Shown here: one piece after another, positions 1-9,669 of the stretch
How the letters are laid out: each line of letters opens with the position of its first letter
Position numbering within the stretch: the first letter of the stretch is position 1
Assembly (NCBI GenBank): GCA_964609515.1
Contig: CAZSTZ010000002.1
Span: forward strand, 51,120-115,119
Direction: 5' to 3'
From: CALKCV01 sp964609515
GTDB taxonomy: Bacteria; Cyanobacteriota; Cyanobacteriia; Cyanobacteriales; Microcoleaceae
DNA length: 64,000 nt
Notes under the pieces: model-generated
Seen by the model: the letters and a program-made list of their open reading frames with translations, nothing else
Told to the model about the DNA's origin: nothing
The model's database searches: none
Position numbers and translations under genes: made by a program

Positions 1-1302
1 ATTATTAATCGCTGCCGGTTGCGACTTTAACCTCATCGTCGCTGCTTCCCGCTCTCTGGCACTAGGTAAGTTATAAATAAACTGAGATTCCTGCAAATCT
101 TGAAGAAACTTCTTCAACTTTATAGAGAAAGATTTAGGCGCCAATCGTTCTTCAATTAAAGCGCTATCTTCATCGGAAACTCCGAGAACTTGCTGCAAGC
201 GAATTAACTCTTCCCGAGTTTCTTTAGTAAAAGGATATCCATTATTCATCTCCTTTAATAAAGCTTGTTCGTATCGTTCCCCCTTTTCTCGATATTTTCG
301 GTAAGGATTTAAAATCTCATCTTCGATCGCCTCCGTCTCTTCTATGTCTATTTCTAAACTATCTCGTAATGCGTCTAAAATTTCTCTACCCACCACAGAA
401 ATATCTCCCCGGTGACTCGAAAGACGCACTACTTCTTGTCGATAGGTCATTTTTTTATCTATCGCTAATTGGGGAGACTCTTTTAATTTTTTTAGCTCCG
501 CTAAGACTTCGGCAGCAGACTGGTAGCGATCGTGGTAATCGTAGCAAACCATCTTATCTAAAATCTCTGCAAACCCCGGAGAACATACCGCTAAATGACG
601 CCAAACAATCTCTCGTTTGTGCCCTTTTTTATAATCTTTTAGTTTTGATAATTCCTCCGGCGGCAAACCCGTTAATGCCTGAATGCCAATCATCCCCAAA
701 GCATAAATATCGCTGTTTAACTGGGGATTGTATTCAAACTGTTCGATCGGCATATATTCAATAGTGCCAATTCTCACCGTTCGCGGACTTTGACCTTGAC
801 GACCGTTCAGTTCTTTAACCGCACCAAAATCGATTAAAACTAACTTGTCATCCGTATCCCGTCTGATTAAATTGCTTGGCTTAATATCTCGATGAATTAC
901 CCCATTTCCGTGAACGAAAACTAAAATTTCTAAAACCTCGTTGAAAATCTCAATTACTTGGTCTTCCGACAGCGGTTTACCTGCTATTATCTCCTTTTCT
1001 AATGGGGTTCCCGTCACATAAGATTCAACTAAGAAAAATTCTTTATTTTCTTCAAAATAAGCGTAAAGTCTAGGGATTTGATTGTGTTGAGAAAGCTTTT
1101 CTAAAGTCTGGGCTTCTTGTTGAAATCGACGTCTAATAATCTCAATTAAACGCGGGTCGAAATTTCCCGGTTGTAAGTGTTTTACAAAACAGCGCGGTTC
1201 TCCAGGCCGACGAGTATCTTTAGCCAGATAAGTTCTGCCAAATTCGGCTGATTCTATGACTTCAAGGATTTGATAACGTCCGTCTAAAAGTCTGCTAACC
1301 AT
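1..1302 (-). CDS. Serine/threonine protein kinase, 3' end outside the window
   Basis: The reading frame is open at the window edge, so the C-terminus is missing; 434 residues are visible. The start is the ATG at 1300-1302 (MVSRLLDGRYQILEVI). A Hanks-type kinase fold is visible: glycine-rich loop AEFGRTYLAKD, ATP lysine in FVKHLQ, catalytic loop HRDIKPSNL, metal-binding DFGAVKEL, and the activation segment ending in GTIEYMPIEQ. After the kinase domain comes a charged helical stretch (EIEDEILNPYRKYREKGE-like) that in cyanobacterial kinases often leads into a second domain, here cut off. It would phosphorylate proteins on Ser/Thr in the cytoplasm; the substrate is unknown. Kinase identity is strong, full architecture unknown. 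Confidence 0.9.
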   Translation of the reverse strand, partial: MVSRLLDGRYQILEVIESAEFGRTYLAKDTRRPGEPRCFVKHLQPGNFDPRLIEIIRRRFQQEAQTLEKLSQHNQIPRLYAYFEENKEFFLVESYVTGTPLEKEIIAGKPLSEDQVIEIFNEVLEILVFVHGNGVIHRDIKPSNLIRRDTDDKLVLIDFGAVKELNGRQGQSPRTVRIGTIEYMPIEQFEYNPQLNSDIYALGMIGIQALTGLPPEELSKLKDYKKGHKREIVWRHLAVCSPGFAEILDKMVCYDYHDRYQSAAEVLAELKKLKESPQLAIDKKMTYRQEVVRLSSHRGDISVVGREILDALRDSLEIDIEETEAIEDEILNPYRKYREKGERYEQALLKEMNNGYPFTKETREELIRLQQVLGVSDEDSALIEERLAPKSFSIKLKKFLQDLQESQFIYNLPSAREREAATMRLKSQPAAINN

Positions 1303-1333
1303 ATTTATAATTCTACTTCGCCGCAGTTGTTGG

Positions 1334-1402
1334 GAATTGCTAATTGCTAATTGCTAATTGCTAATTGTTAATTGCTAATTGTTAATTGTTAATTGTTAAT
1401 TA
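1334..1402. repeat. AATTGTT/AATTGCT heptamer tandem repeat
   Basis: About nine direct copies of a 7-bp unit alternating AATTGCT and AATTGTT. The same heptamer family recurs beside many genes here (near 6540, 12420, 27540, 49430, 50690, 62280). This is the short tandemly repeated repetitive sequence type known from filamentous cyanobacteria. Confidence 0.85.
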
Positions 1403-1406
1403 GCCA

Positions 1407-3111
1407 TTACCTATCCAACGGCTTTTCAGTAATCAAACGAGCCCCGCCCTCTCGGGTAAAATAACTCCACGCCCACTGAATCATCACTATCAATTTATTA
1501 TCAAATTCGATGACGTAGTAGATGTGGACAAATACCCACGAAAAAAAAGAATGGAAGAATGGGAGCCGCGACGTTTTAACTCGCGGAGGGAATTATACTC
1601 AGGCGGTTTCAACCGCCGTGGTTTAAAAGGGTGGGAGGATTTTTCCTCCCTAATCTTCTACCGCCTTGGCCTTACTAACGACGGTGACATATTGCATTTG
1701 TCTTTCGTCCAGGCAATTATGAACTCATGCTTTTAGGCTGTACGCATAAAAGTTAAACTCTCATTTCTGAGGTAATCTTCGCCTTGGCAAAGTTATCGGT
1801 CGGTACTTTCTTAGTTGCACTGTTTTACCCCTCGTAGAACTGTTTAACAACTAAGTTTTAGCAGCCCAGAACTGGCGAGGCATTCTAAGGTAAGAGCTTC
1901 AACGCTTACCGATAACGTAGTCCTCTAGGGACTTAGCTCTTCTTCAGCATATCTAAATTAACGAGGCACGAAGCCCCGCTCTTCAGAGCGGGGTGCTGAC
2001 GGCTTGGTTGCGACCGATTACGGCTAAACTTCCATAGTCAATATACTTGAAAGGCGGCGAAGTTTGATTTTTAAGTCGGTTTTTGATGACCTTGGCCCCA
2101 TAAGACCCCTCCTCCATGGCTACGGGGGCCACTCCTGGTAGGGGCTTTTCTTCTTGGTGGGGATAATTTGCTAAATCTCGCAAAAATCTTCGCGTGGCCC
2201 GGTACGCTCAAGTCCTTTTCTACCACAACTCGTCCGGCCCGGTCGAGGCTGGCCCCCGTCTTACGAGCGATCGCCTCTCCCATCCCCGATGCCTTCACCC
2301 CGGCGGCCCACAATACCGTCTCAGCCTCTATTTCCTCGGTTTCGTCCCCACTCCGGACTGTCACTTTACCATCTTCTATATTTGTCACCAGACTTTTAGT
2401 CCGTATCGTTACTCCCAAATTTGTCAAAGCTGCTGCTGCTTTTGCCGATAATTCTGGTGGGAAAGGTGGCAAAATTCTGTCCACTCCTTCTATTAAAAAA
2501 ACGCGGGTCTCGCTAGTATCAAAATTCCTAAAATCTGGCTTAAATTTCTTATAAGCTAACTCTGCTAAAGCCCCCGCTAATTCCACTCCCGTCGGTCCGC
2601 CGCCCACGATAACAAATGTTAGCAAAGCCCGTCTTTTCTGGGGGTCGCTTTCTTTCTCCGCTTCTTCAAAAGCTCCTAATATTCGCCTCCGCATTTCCAA
2701 AGCATCTTCTACTGTTTTTAACGGCGGCGCTTTTTCTTGCCATTCGTCGCGACCGAAGTAAAAATCTTTGACTCCCGTAGCTACAATTAAACTGTCGTAA
2801 GTTAGGTCGCGATCGCGCCAAATTAACTTATTTTCTTCGGGCTGAATATCTATCGCTTCCCCTAACAAAACTGTGGTATTTTTATTACCTTTTAAAACTC
2901 CCCGCAGGGGCGAAGCAATATCTCCTGGAGACAAACTACCCGTCGTCACTTGGTAGAGCAAAGGTTGAAATAAATGGAAGTTTCTTTTATCAATTAAAGT
3001 AACTTTTACATCGGCTTTTCCTAATTCTTTCGCCGCATATAGTCCGCCAAATCCGCCGCCGACTATTACTACATGATGGGGTGTTTTTTTAGGGTTTTCT
3101 TCGGTTTTCAT
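1407..3111 (-). pseudogene. Type II NADH dehydrogenase, frameshifted and interrupted by an insertion
   Basis: The N-terminal part (3111 down to about 2185) encodes an FAD/NAD(P)-dependent oxidoreductase of the NDH-2 type, a non-proton-pumping NADH:quinone oxidoreductase: Rossmann motif VIVGGGFGGLYAAKEL, LLYQVTTGSLSPGDI, and the second nucleotide fold FVIVGGGPTGVELAG. Near residue 309 the frame breaks at the expected second FAD-binding IGD motif: after HAKIFA the homologous sequence RDLANYPHQEEKPLPG continues in another frame. Loss of a few bases, for example five from an original GCGATCGGCGAT, would explain it. After VIGRNQAV the gene is interrupted by about 440 bp of IS-like DNA, and the C-terminus (WVFVHIYYVIEFDNKL to a TAA at 1407) lies on the far side. 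Two independent lesions make it almost certainly non-functional unless the frameshift is a sequencing error. Confidence 0.85.
1556..2000 (+). mobile_element. IS200/IS605-like non-autonomous element inside the NDH-2 gene
   Basis: The DNA between the two NDH-2 fragments does not belong to the gene. It contains a left-side hairpin (GGCGGTTTCAACCGCC near 1604) and ends with a GC-rich hairpin GCCCCGCTCTTCAGAGCGGGG followed by TGCTGAC at 1973-2000, like the right end of many IS200/IS605 elements. No transposase frame survives. Terminal inverted repeats and a clear target duplication are absent, which fits this family. The left boundary is approximate. It may be a MITE-like relic of a TnpA/TnpB element; family assignment is an inference from end structure. 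Confidence 0.5.
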
Positions 3112-3140
3112 AAGAGTTTTTTTATGTTGTAGTTAATCTT

Positions 3141-3482
3141 TTTAGTTAATCTTTGTAGGTTGTGCGGACCTCCGTGGAAGCCAACAAAATATGTTTAGTT
3201 AATCTTTGTAGGTTGTGCGGACCTCCGTGGAAGCCAACAAAATATGTTTAGTTAATCTTTGTAGGTTGTGCGGACCTCCGTGGAACCCAACAAAATACGT
3301 NNNNNNNNNNNNNNNNNNNNNNNNNNNNNNNNNNNNNNNNNNNNNNNNNNNNNNNNNNNNNNNNNNNNNNNNNNNNNNNNNNNNNNNNNNNNNNNNNNNN
3401 AGAAAGTTGGGTTGCGTTTCACTCCACCCAACCTACAATTTTTTAGAAAGTTGGGCTGCGTTTCACTCCACCCAACCTACAA
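3141..3482. repeat. 53-bp tandem repeat and related palindromic repeat around a scaffold gap
   Basis: Three near-identical 53-bp units (GTAGGTTGTGCGGACCTCC starts at 3155, 3208 and 3261) run into the gap at 3301-3400. On the other side two copies of a related unit read AAAGTTGGGTTGCGTTTCAC then TCCACCCAACCTACAA. Similar GTAGGTTGTG...CCCAACA units occur near 30750 and 37350, so this is a dispersed family that amplified locally and probably caused the assembly break. Confidence 0.85.
3301..3400. other. Scaffold gap (100 N)
   Basis: Exactly 100 N, a conventional placeholder; the true length is unknown. It is flanked by a tandem repeat. Confidence 0.99.
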
Positions 3483-3490
3483 TTTTTTAA

Positions 3491-5068
3491 TTAACTCGCC
3501 GCCACCAACTCTTTTTTATTATCCTTAGAACCCATCGGGGCGCTCAAAGCTTCTTCCAATTCGGAACGACCCAAACGCTCTTCTAAAATCGTCATTACTT
3601 CCCGACCAAAATCGTTAGGATTTCGCTGCCAAGCTTCCAAACAAACCTCGCCAAAAAACCCTCCCAAAGGTTCGGGATTCCACAATAACTTCCTTGCCGT
3701 CCAAGGCATCAAACTCATCGGATCGTATCCCGGTTTCAACATTTCTTCTTTAAAGGCATATTCCTCTAAATGAGTGTGGGGCTGCAACCCGATAAAAAAT
3801 ATTGCTGGTTCCACTTTATCGGCACCAAAAATCTTCTCTAATTCTCGGTGATAGGCGATGGTTTGGCGAATCGTTTCGTAGGTTTCATCGATGACGTTAA
3901 AAGAATAATTAACCGATACCAAATCGTTAAAACCTGCTGCTTTTAAATCCCGGCAATTTTCCAACACAACCCGCAAGTTATAACCCATCCGCATCTTGCG
4001 AACCAGTTCTTGGGAACCGCTGGTAATGCCGATTTCAAAATAATTCATGCCGGTTTTTACCATCAAATCGCATAACTCGGGAGTTAAATTATCCGCCCGA
4101 ATATAGGCCGCCCAATGAATGTCGTCCATGCCGGCATCGACGATTTTTTGCAGCAGTTCCACCGCATCGTCCATATATTTCTTGGCGGGGATAAATTGAG
4201 CGTCGGTAAACCAGAAATTACGAACGCCTCGGTTATAAAGCTGTTGCATTTCTGCTACTACTTCATCTGCGGGATTTATCCGCACTTGTTTGCCTTCGAT
4301 GACCGTATAAATGCAATAGCAGCAGTTGTGGGGGCAACCTCGTTTTGTTTGTACGCCCACATAGAAATCTCGGTCTTGTAAATAATATTGAAATTCTGGC
4401 CAGATGCTTTTGATGTAGTCGTAATTACAAGCGGTTTTTTCGATGGGGGCAGGTTTTTCGTGAATGAGGCGATCGCGCGGTTGCGTTTCTCCTACCACAT
4501 AGCAGCGTTCCCCCGCTAAATCTTCTTCTCGCACCAACTTTTCTAATAGCGCTTCCCCTTCTCCCACCGAAACAATCGTTCCCTGGGGCAAGCTCCGGCC
4601 CAACTGTTCGTAAAAAACGCTCACGGCCCCGCCGCCGACTACGGCCCGAGTTTCCGGGCGATAAGCTCTGGCCCGTTTTAAGCCCCGTTCTATCAATCCC
4701 AAGTTGCGCCACAACTCCGAATAATAGGAAAACGCCAACCGCATTCCCCCAAAAGCTCCCCGCAATTTGATTAAGGGATTTTTGGCGTAATAGAACTCGA
4801 AGGCGTTTTGCAAGGGGTTGCCCCCGCGCCCTCCCACTGGGGCATAAATTTGGATGTCCCGCCAGGAGTAGATTAAGAGGTTTGGTTGAAATTCATCGAT
4901 GCAGTCATCCAGGGCCGATTTGTAGTCTAAGGGCGGCACTGCTCCCAGGTCGAAGATTCGCTGTTCTACTTCTGGGAAGAGCTTCTGGATGTGGTCTGCC
5001 AGATAGACTACCCCGATGGGAAAAATGGGATTGCACGGCAGCCGAACGTAAAGGATTTTATTGTCCAT
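3491..5068 (-). CDS. B12-binding/radical SAM protein
   Basis: A 525-residue protein. The N-terminal third resembles a cobalamin-binding-like domain (LPCNPIFPIGVVYLAD, then PNLLIYSWRDIQIY), followed by a radical SAM core with the iron-sulfur motif CPHNCCYC (C-x3-C-x2-C) near residue 245 and the downstream strand FWFTDAQF. Radical SAM enzymes cleave S-adenosylmethionine at a 4Fe-4S cluster to start radical chemistry; the substrate cannot be read from sequence. The length and overall make-up match a cyanobacteria-conserved group that databases often label as linked to photosystem II high-light acclimation; that label is recalled, not shown here. The ATG at 5066-5068 agrees with the conserved start MDNKILYVRLP. 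It is monocistronic, with repeats on the downstream side. Confidence 0.85.
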   Translation of the reverse strand: MDNKILYVRLPCNPIFPIGVVYLADHIQKLFPEVEQRIFDLGAVPPLDYKSALDDCIDEFQPNLLIYSWRDIQIYAPVGGRGGNPLQNAFEFYYAKNPLIKLRGAFGGMRLAFSYYSELWRNLGLIERGLKRARAYRPETRAVVGGGAVSVFYEQLGRSLPQGTIVSVGEGEALLEKLVREEDLAGERCYVVGETQPRDRLIHEKPAPIEKTACNYDYIKSIWPEFQYYLQDRDFYVGVQTKRGCPHNCCYCIYTVIEGKQVRINPADEVVAEMQQLYNRGVRNFWFTDAQFIPAKKYMDDAVELLQKIVDAGMDDIHWAAYIRADNLTPELCDLMVKTGMNYFEIGITSGSQELVRKMRMGYNLRVVLENCRDLKAAGFNDLVSVNYSFNVIDETYETIRQTIAYHRELEKIFGADKVEPAIFFIGLQPHTHLEEYAFKEEMLKPGYDPMSLMPWTARKLLWNPEPLGGFFGEVCLEAWQRNPNDFGREVMTILEERLGRSELEEALSAPMGSKDNKKELVAAS

Positions 5069-5454
5069 GATATTTTTTGATTTTTTTTACCACAATTTCA
5101 ACTTCTTGTCAAGGTCTTTTTCAGAAAAATTTACTAATCGTTGCATATCTTTTATTTTAATGGACTTTGCTTGAGCGATCGCTTACATTACCTTGTCAAG
5201 TTATAAATTTCTCTTCTAAATTCTAAATTTCTCTTCTAAATTCTAAATTTAAAATAATTGCAAATTATAACACAAATGTCAAAAATTACCCTCTTTATTT
5301 AGAATTATTTAAGCTTGTCATCTTAAATACTTATGATTGATTCAAAAAAAATTAGAAATTGGTATTAGAAATTACAGCAACTCGAAAAAGTTAATGTTAC
5401 ATTGGTTTACATAACTAAATGTTTTAAAAGCAAATCCCTTAGGAACTGTATATC
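5069..5454. other. Intergenic region with a short direct repeat
   Basis: An AT-rich divergent spacer between the radical SAM gene and the DUF1830 gene. It holds a 20-bp direct duplication (AAATTTCTCTTCTAAATTCT, twice from about 5205) and one HIP1 site. No gene or convincing RNA was seen; promoters for both flanking genes should lie here. Confidence 0.6.
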
Positions 5455-5814
5455 ATGGCACAAATTCTCGATCCCCTACCTTCTAACAGCGACGGCCAAA
5501 TTCTTTGCTGCTACGTCAACGCTACCAGTCAAATTCAGATTGCTAGAATCAGCAATATTTCTAACTGGTATTTTGAGCGGGTTGTGTTTCCAGGACAACG
5601 TTTAGTGTTTGAAGCTCTACCCGAAGCACTGCTAGAAATTCATACGGGGATGATGGCAAGTTCGGTATTGTCAGATACAGTACCTTGCGATCGCTTGCAA
5701 ATGAATCAAGGCCCTTTCTCGACCATTTGCCCTGCTCAAAATCTTAAACGAGCTTCGGCATCTCGACCCCAACCAGAAAAGAAAACCGAGCCTGCTTTGA
5801 GTGCCGTTGATTAG
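5455..5814 (+). CDS. DUF1830 domain-containing protein
   Basis: A 119-residue protein whose first 85 residues match the cyanobacterial DUF1830 family: QILCCYVNATSQIQIARI, WYFERVVFPGQRLVFEA and LEIHTGMMASS are characteristic. There is no signal peptide or membrane segment. The C-terminus (ASASRPQPEKKTEPA) is a low-complexity tail. Function is unknown; the family is small, soluble and largely restricted to cyanobacteria. The start ATG at 5455 gives the conserved MAQILDPLP N-terminus; the longer frame beginning at 5402 is out of phase and not real. A strong terminator-like hairpin follows. Confidence 0.85.
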   Translation: MAQILDPLPSNSDGQILCCYVNATSQIQIARISNISNWYFERVVFPGQRLVFEALPEALLEIHTGMMASSVLSDTVPCDRLQMNQGPFSTICPAQNLKRASASRPQPEKKTEPALSAVD

Positions 5815-5882
5815 TCTATTTAGAGCTCAACCCCTAAGCTTTTTTCAGCTTTTGGAGCTCCTTCGCAATTTAAAATAACAAC

Positions 5883-5928
5883 AACGATGGTAGTATTGTC
5901 CAAATCAAATACAACCATCGTTTTTTTG
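5883..5928 (+). terminator. Rho-independent terminator after the DUF1830 gene
   Basis: AACGATGGT pairs with ACCATCGTT (with a further GTATT/AATAC pairing inside), followed directly by seven T. It lies about 70 bp after the stop codon. Confidence 0.85.
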
Positions 5929-5987
5929 GTAATTAACAATTAAATATTAACAATAGACAACAGACAATTGACAATTAACAATTAACA

Positions 5988-6515
5988 ATGACTATATTTC
6001 GTCTGTCTCCTCTAATTAGAATTACTCTTTTGAGTTTATATTTTGCCTTAACCTTACCTTTACCTTTCTTATCCCAAGTCACCCAGGCCCCAGTACCTCC
6101 AACCCTGCTGGCCGTGGCATTGGTATTAGGGGCGATCGCTGTTTATGCGGCCCTAACAGAAAGAGTAATTGTCGATGAAGAAAAAATTGACGTTTGCTAT
6201 CCCCAGTGGGTGCCTAATTTCTTTCGCAAAGGTTGGTCCCTGCCTTGGGCAGAAGTAAAAGCTTTAAAACCTCGAACCACCGGACAAGGTGGAATAGTTT
6301 ATTATTTCCTCAATAATTCCGGTCAAGGTTATTTATTACCGATGCGAGTGTCCGGGTTTGCTAAATTAGTAAAAATTGTCGAAGAAAAAACCGGCATCGA
6401 TACCACTGACGTCCGCCCTCTTTCTCAACCGTGGATGTATTTTATTTTGTTAGGATTAACTTTATTTTTGTTATTAGTAGATGCAGCGACTATTGCGGCG
6501 GCGATTTTTAATTAA
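5988..6515 (+). CDS. Conserved cyanobacterial membrane protein
   Basis: A 175-residue protein with two closely spaced N-terminal membrane segments (residues about 8-28 and 38-56), a soluble central part (residues 60-145) that could form a PH-like beta fold with a GWSLPWAEVKALKP strand-turn, and a C-terminal membrane segment (about 149-172). It would sit in the inner or thylakoid membrane with the central domain in the cytoplasm. Function not recognised. The heptamer repeat ACAATTA runs right up to the start codon, so no Shine-Dalgarno sequence is visible; the repeat may have replaced the original leader. Confidence 0.7.
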   Translation: MTIFRLSPLIRITLLSLYFALTLPLPFLSQVTQAPVPPTLLAVALVLGAIAVYAALTERVIVDEEKIDVCYPQWVPNFFRKGWSLPWAEVKALKPRTTGQGGIVYYFLNNSGQGYLLPMRVSGFAKLVKIVEEKTGIDTTDVRPLSQPWMYFILLGLTLFLLLVDAATIAAAIFN

Positions 6516-6575
6516 CAATTGTAATGGTTAATTGTTAATGCGAAAAAACAACAACTAACAATTGACAATTGACAA

Positions 6576-9539
6576 TTAAGCATTACCAACGGGAATCTTA
6601 ATAATAAATTCAGTTCCCGCCCCCGGTTTAGAAACGCACTCAATATTTCCTCGATGGCGTTCCACCACAATTTGATAGCTAATAGATAAACCCAAACCGG
6701 TGCCTTTACCCACAGGTTTAGTCGTAAAAAACGGGTCGAACAACTTTTGGCGAACCTTCTCGGGAATGCCCGGACCGTTATCGGCAATTTTAATTTCTAC
6801 AAACCGACCCTTTGTTAGTTCCCCGTTAGAGAGAAAAGAACCTTGCTTTACTTCCGTAGAAATTTTAATTGTTGGCAAAGAACAAGTAGGAAAAATTGAA
6901 TCATTTCCCCTGGATAAATTACCAGCGATCGCCCCTTCTTCCAAAGCATCGAGAGCGTTACCGATAATATTCATAAAAACCTGATTCAACTGACCCGGAT
7001 AACAATCCATTCGCGGCAAATCTCCATATTCTTTAACAACTTCTACCCGAGGACTTTCTCCATTTTCCTTAAAGCGGTGCTTTAAAATCAAGAGCGTACT
7101 TTCGATACCGTCGTGAAGATTAACCCGCTTTTGTTCCGCCTCATCCAAACGAGAAAAATTACGGAGGGAGAGGACAATTTCTCGTATTCTATCTGCCCCT
7201 ATTTTCATCGAATTTAGAACTTTTGGTAAATCTTCCAAGATAAAATCGAGTTCCATTGCCTCTATTTCTTCTTGAATTAGCGGCGCGGGTTCTGGATATT
7301 CTTCCTGGTAAAGTTCTATCAGTCGTAATAAATCTTGGACGTACTGATTCGCGTGGCTAATATTACCAGAAATAAAACCGACGGGATTATTAATTTCGTG
7401 AGCGACGCCAGCTACGAGCTGCCCCAAACTCGCCATCTTTTCGTTTTGAACCATTAAAAGTTGAGTTTGTTTTAATTCCTTTAAAGTCCCTGCAAGCTCG
7501 TAGTTTTTACTTCTTAATTTTTGCGAGGTTAAATGTAACTCATCTACAGTTTTTTGCAAAGTCTCTTCGGCTTTCTTTCTGGCAGTAATGTCGCTGCGAA
7601 TCGCTACATATTTATAGGGCTTTTGTTCGTCGTTTAAAAAAGGTACGATGGTAGTGTAAACCCAGTAATAATTGCCATCTTTGCTGCGATTTTTCACTTC
7701 TCCAGTCCAGACTTTTCCTTGACTAATAGTTGACCAGAGATTTTGAAAAAACTCCCGCGAATGATAGCCAGAATTAACTGCTTTGTGGGTCTTGCCAATG
7801 ATTTCCTCCCGGGAATATTGAGACAGCTCGCAAAACTTATTGTTGACATAAGTAATGACACCCTTTTCGTCAGTTATGGCTACAATAGAAGAGCGGTCCA
7901 GAGCGAATTTTTGAAATTCTAATTCTTTGAGAGTTTGTTGTAATTTGGCTTCGGCAGCTTTGCGATCGCTAATATCGGTAATCATCCGCAACACCCCGGA
8001 AAATTCCTTGCTAGCATCAAAAATTGGCGTTGCCGAAACAATAGCCCAAAGGTCGGAACCGTCCTTGCGTTTAAACTTAAAATCGTGGCGTTCGTGGTAG
8101 CCTTGACGGCGGCGTTCCACATATAGTTCTGCTTGTTTTTGACTGTCGCCATCCATAAATTCAAAGAGCGATCGCCCCAGCATTTCCTCAACTTTATAAC
8201 CGAGCATTTCTGCCATCCTGTTGTTAGCAAAAGTCGTCTTGCTCTCGGCATCAAACATCCAAATACCCTCGGAAGCTGTCTCGACAATATAACGATAATG
8301 ACTTTCGCTGTCTCTCAAAGCTTCTTCTGTTTTTTTCCGTTCGGTGACATCGCTTTCGATGGCAATAAAACCCTGCAAATCTCCCGTTTGATGGTCGTAA
8401 ATTGGGGTTATAGACAAAGATAGCCAATAGCCATTTCCATCTTTTTTATAATTATAGATTTCCCCGTCAAATTCTTCTCGGGCAGCGATGGCTTTTCTAA
8501 TTTTTGCCACCGTTTCTGGATTAGTTTTTTCTCCTTGAAGAAAAGAACCCGGTTTTCGTCCCAAAACTTCTTCTAATTGATAACCTGTAATTTTCGTAAA
8601 CGCTTCATTTACCCATTGAATGGAACCGTGAGGATTGGTAATAATGACAGCATTTTGAGTTTTTTGAGCTACCAACGCCAAGCGAGATGATTCTAACTCC
8701 GTTTGCTTTCTTTCTGTAATATCTTGAGAAATCCTTAACACATATCTAGAGACTCCTTCGTCGTCAAACAAGGGCACTTTTTTAGTGTGGAGAAAGCGCT
8801 TTTTTCCCTGGGGAGTTTCTATGGCTTCTGAGGGACGTTCTACAGTTTCCCCTGTAGCTAGCATTTCCCATTCTTGTTTGCTGGTTTTGTTGGCGGGGAA
8901 AATCTCATCGCACCCTTTACCCACTGCCTCTTCGGAACTATAACCAAAAAGTTCTTCGCTAGCTTTATTCCAGTAAATAAAACGCCGTTCGATCGCATCT
9001 TTAATAACGACGCTAACTGGGAGATTATCTAATACTGCATTGAGGAAATCTGTAGTATTTCTGAGATTAATTTCTGTTTTTTTCCTCTCGGTAATGTCTA
9101 AAATTACCCCATCTAAATACAGAATAGCTGCGGCGTTATTTTCTCCTTCTCCATAAACAGGTTGACCTTTTTCATAAACCCATTTTAAACTTTCATCTGC
9201 TGCCAAAATGCGATATTCTAAGATATAAGGCTTACAAGCTTCTAGGCTTTTTTTAACTTCGATTTTAACTTTTTCTCGGTCTTGGGGATGAATAATACTG
9301 GCAAAAGAACGAACCCGATTGTTGATAAAATCTGAAGGTGGATAACCAGCGATTTCCTCAATGGCATCGCCGATAAATTCCATGGTCCAATGGGAGTCGC
9401 AAGCACAGCGGTAGAAAGCACCCGGAATATTAGCAACTAAAGTTTTATATCGTTCTTCGCTAGTATCGAAGGAGCCCTTTTTCTGCGCCTGGTTAACTTT
9501 GTCTCGATGGGAGTAGGGGGAATTTGAAGATATCTGCAT
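6576..9539 (-). CDS. Multi-PAS sensor histidine kinase
   Basis: A 987-residue soluble sensor kinase without membrane segments. Five PAS/PAC units are visible at about residues 25-155, 160-280, 285-405, 410-530 and 540-660, each ending in a DITERKK-type linker. A coiled coil (660-705) leads to the HisKA-like box with phosphoacceptor His714 in GVAHEINNPVGF, and a HATPase domain with DNGPGIPEKVRQKLFDPFF and GKGTGLGLSIS. It lacks a receiver domain, so it should pass phosphate to a separate regulator; none is adjacent in the same operon. The HEINNPVGFISGN box and C-terminal domain closely resemble those of the giant kinase at 14864-20461. Signal unknown; PAS domains may bind a cofactor or sense redox or light. 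Confidence 0.92.
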   Translation of the reverse strand: MQISSNSPYSHRDKVNQAQKKGSFDTSEERYKTLVANIPGAFYRCACDSHWTMEFIGDAIEEIAGYPPSDFINNRVRSFASIIHPQDREKVKIEVKKSLEACKPYILEYRILAADESLKWVYEKGQPVYGEGENNAAAILYLDGVILDITERKKTEINLRNTTDFLNAVLDNLPVSVVIKDAIERRFIYWNKASEELFGYSSEEAVGKGCDEIFPANKTSKQEWEMLATGETVERPSEAIETPQGKKRFLHTKKVPLFDDEGVSRYVLRISQDITERKQTELESSRLALVAQKTQNAVIITNPHGSIQWVNEAFTKITGYQLEEVLGRKPGSFLQGEKTNPETVAKIRKAIAAREEFDGEIYNYKKDGNGYWLSLSITPIYDHQTGDLQGFIAIESDVTERKKTEEALRDSESHYRYIVETASEGIWMFDAESKTTFANNRMAEMLGYKVEEMLGRSLFEFMDGDSQKQAELYVERRRQGYHERHDFKFKRKDGSDLWAIVSATPIFDASKEFSGVLRMITDISDRKAAEAKLQQTLKELEFQKFALDRSSIVAITDEKGVITYVNNKFCELSQYSREEIIGKTHKAVNSGYHSREFFQNLWSTISQGKVWTGEVKNRSKDGNYYWVYTTIVPFLNDEQKPYKYVAIRSDITARKKAEETLQKTVDELHLTSQKLRSKNYELAGTLKELKQTQLLMVQNEKMASLGQLVAGVAHEINNPVGFISGNISHANQYVQDLLRLIELYQEEYPEPAPLIQEEIEAMELDFILEDLPKVLNSMKIGADRIREIVLSLRNFSRLDEAEQKRVNLHDGIESTLLILKHRFKENGESPRVEVVKEYGDLPRMDCYPGQLNQVFMNIIGNALDALEEGAIAGNLSRGNDSIFPTCSLPTIKISTEVKQGSFLSNGELTKGRFVEIKIADNGPGIPEKVRQKLFDPFFTTKPVGKGTGLGLSISYQIVVERHRGNIECVSKPGAGTEFIIKIPVGNA

Positions 9540-9669
9540 GATTTTTTTCTCGTAAGTTTTGGGCGCGATTTAACTGCTACCGGTGTTCGACCGACTCGCG
9601 GTCTTACGAACTATTGTATTAATTTTCAAAGAAGTTTTATGAACTTTTGTAAAGTTTGGTGGGATAGAT

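Noticed and set aside
369..764. 131-codon plus-strand frame at the window start
   Set aside because: It is antisense to the Ser/Thr kinase gene, whose motifs are clear.
1524..1736. 70-codon plus-strand frame
   Set aside because: It runs from the antisense of the NDH-2 C-terminus into IS-like DNA and has no recognisable sequence.
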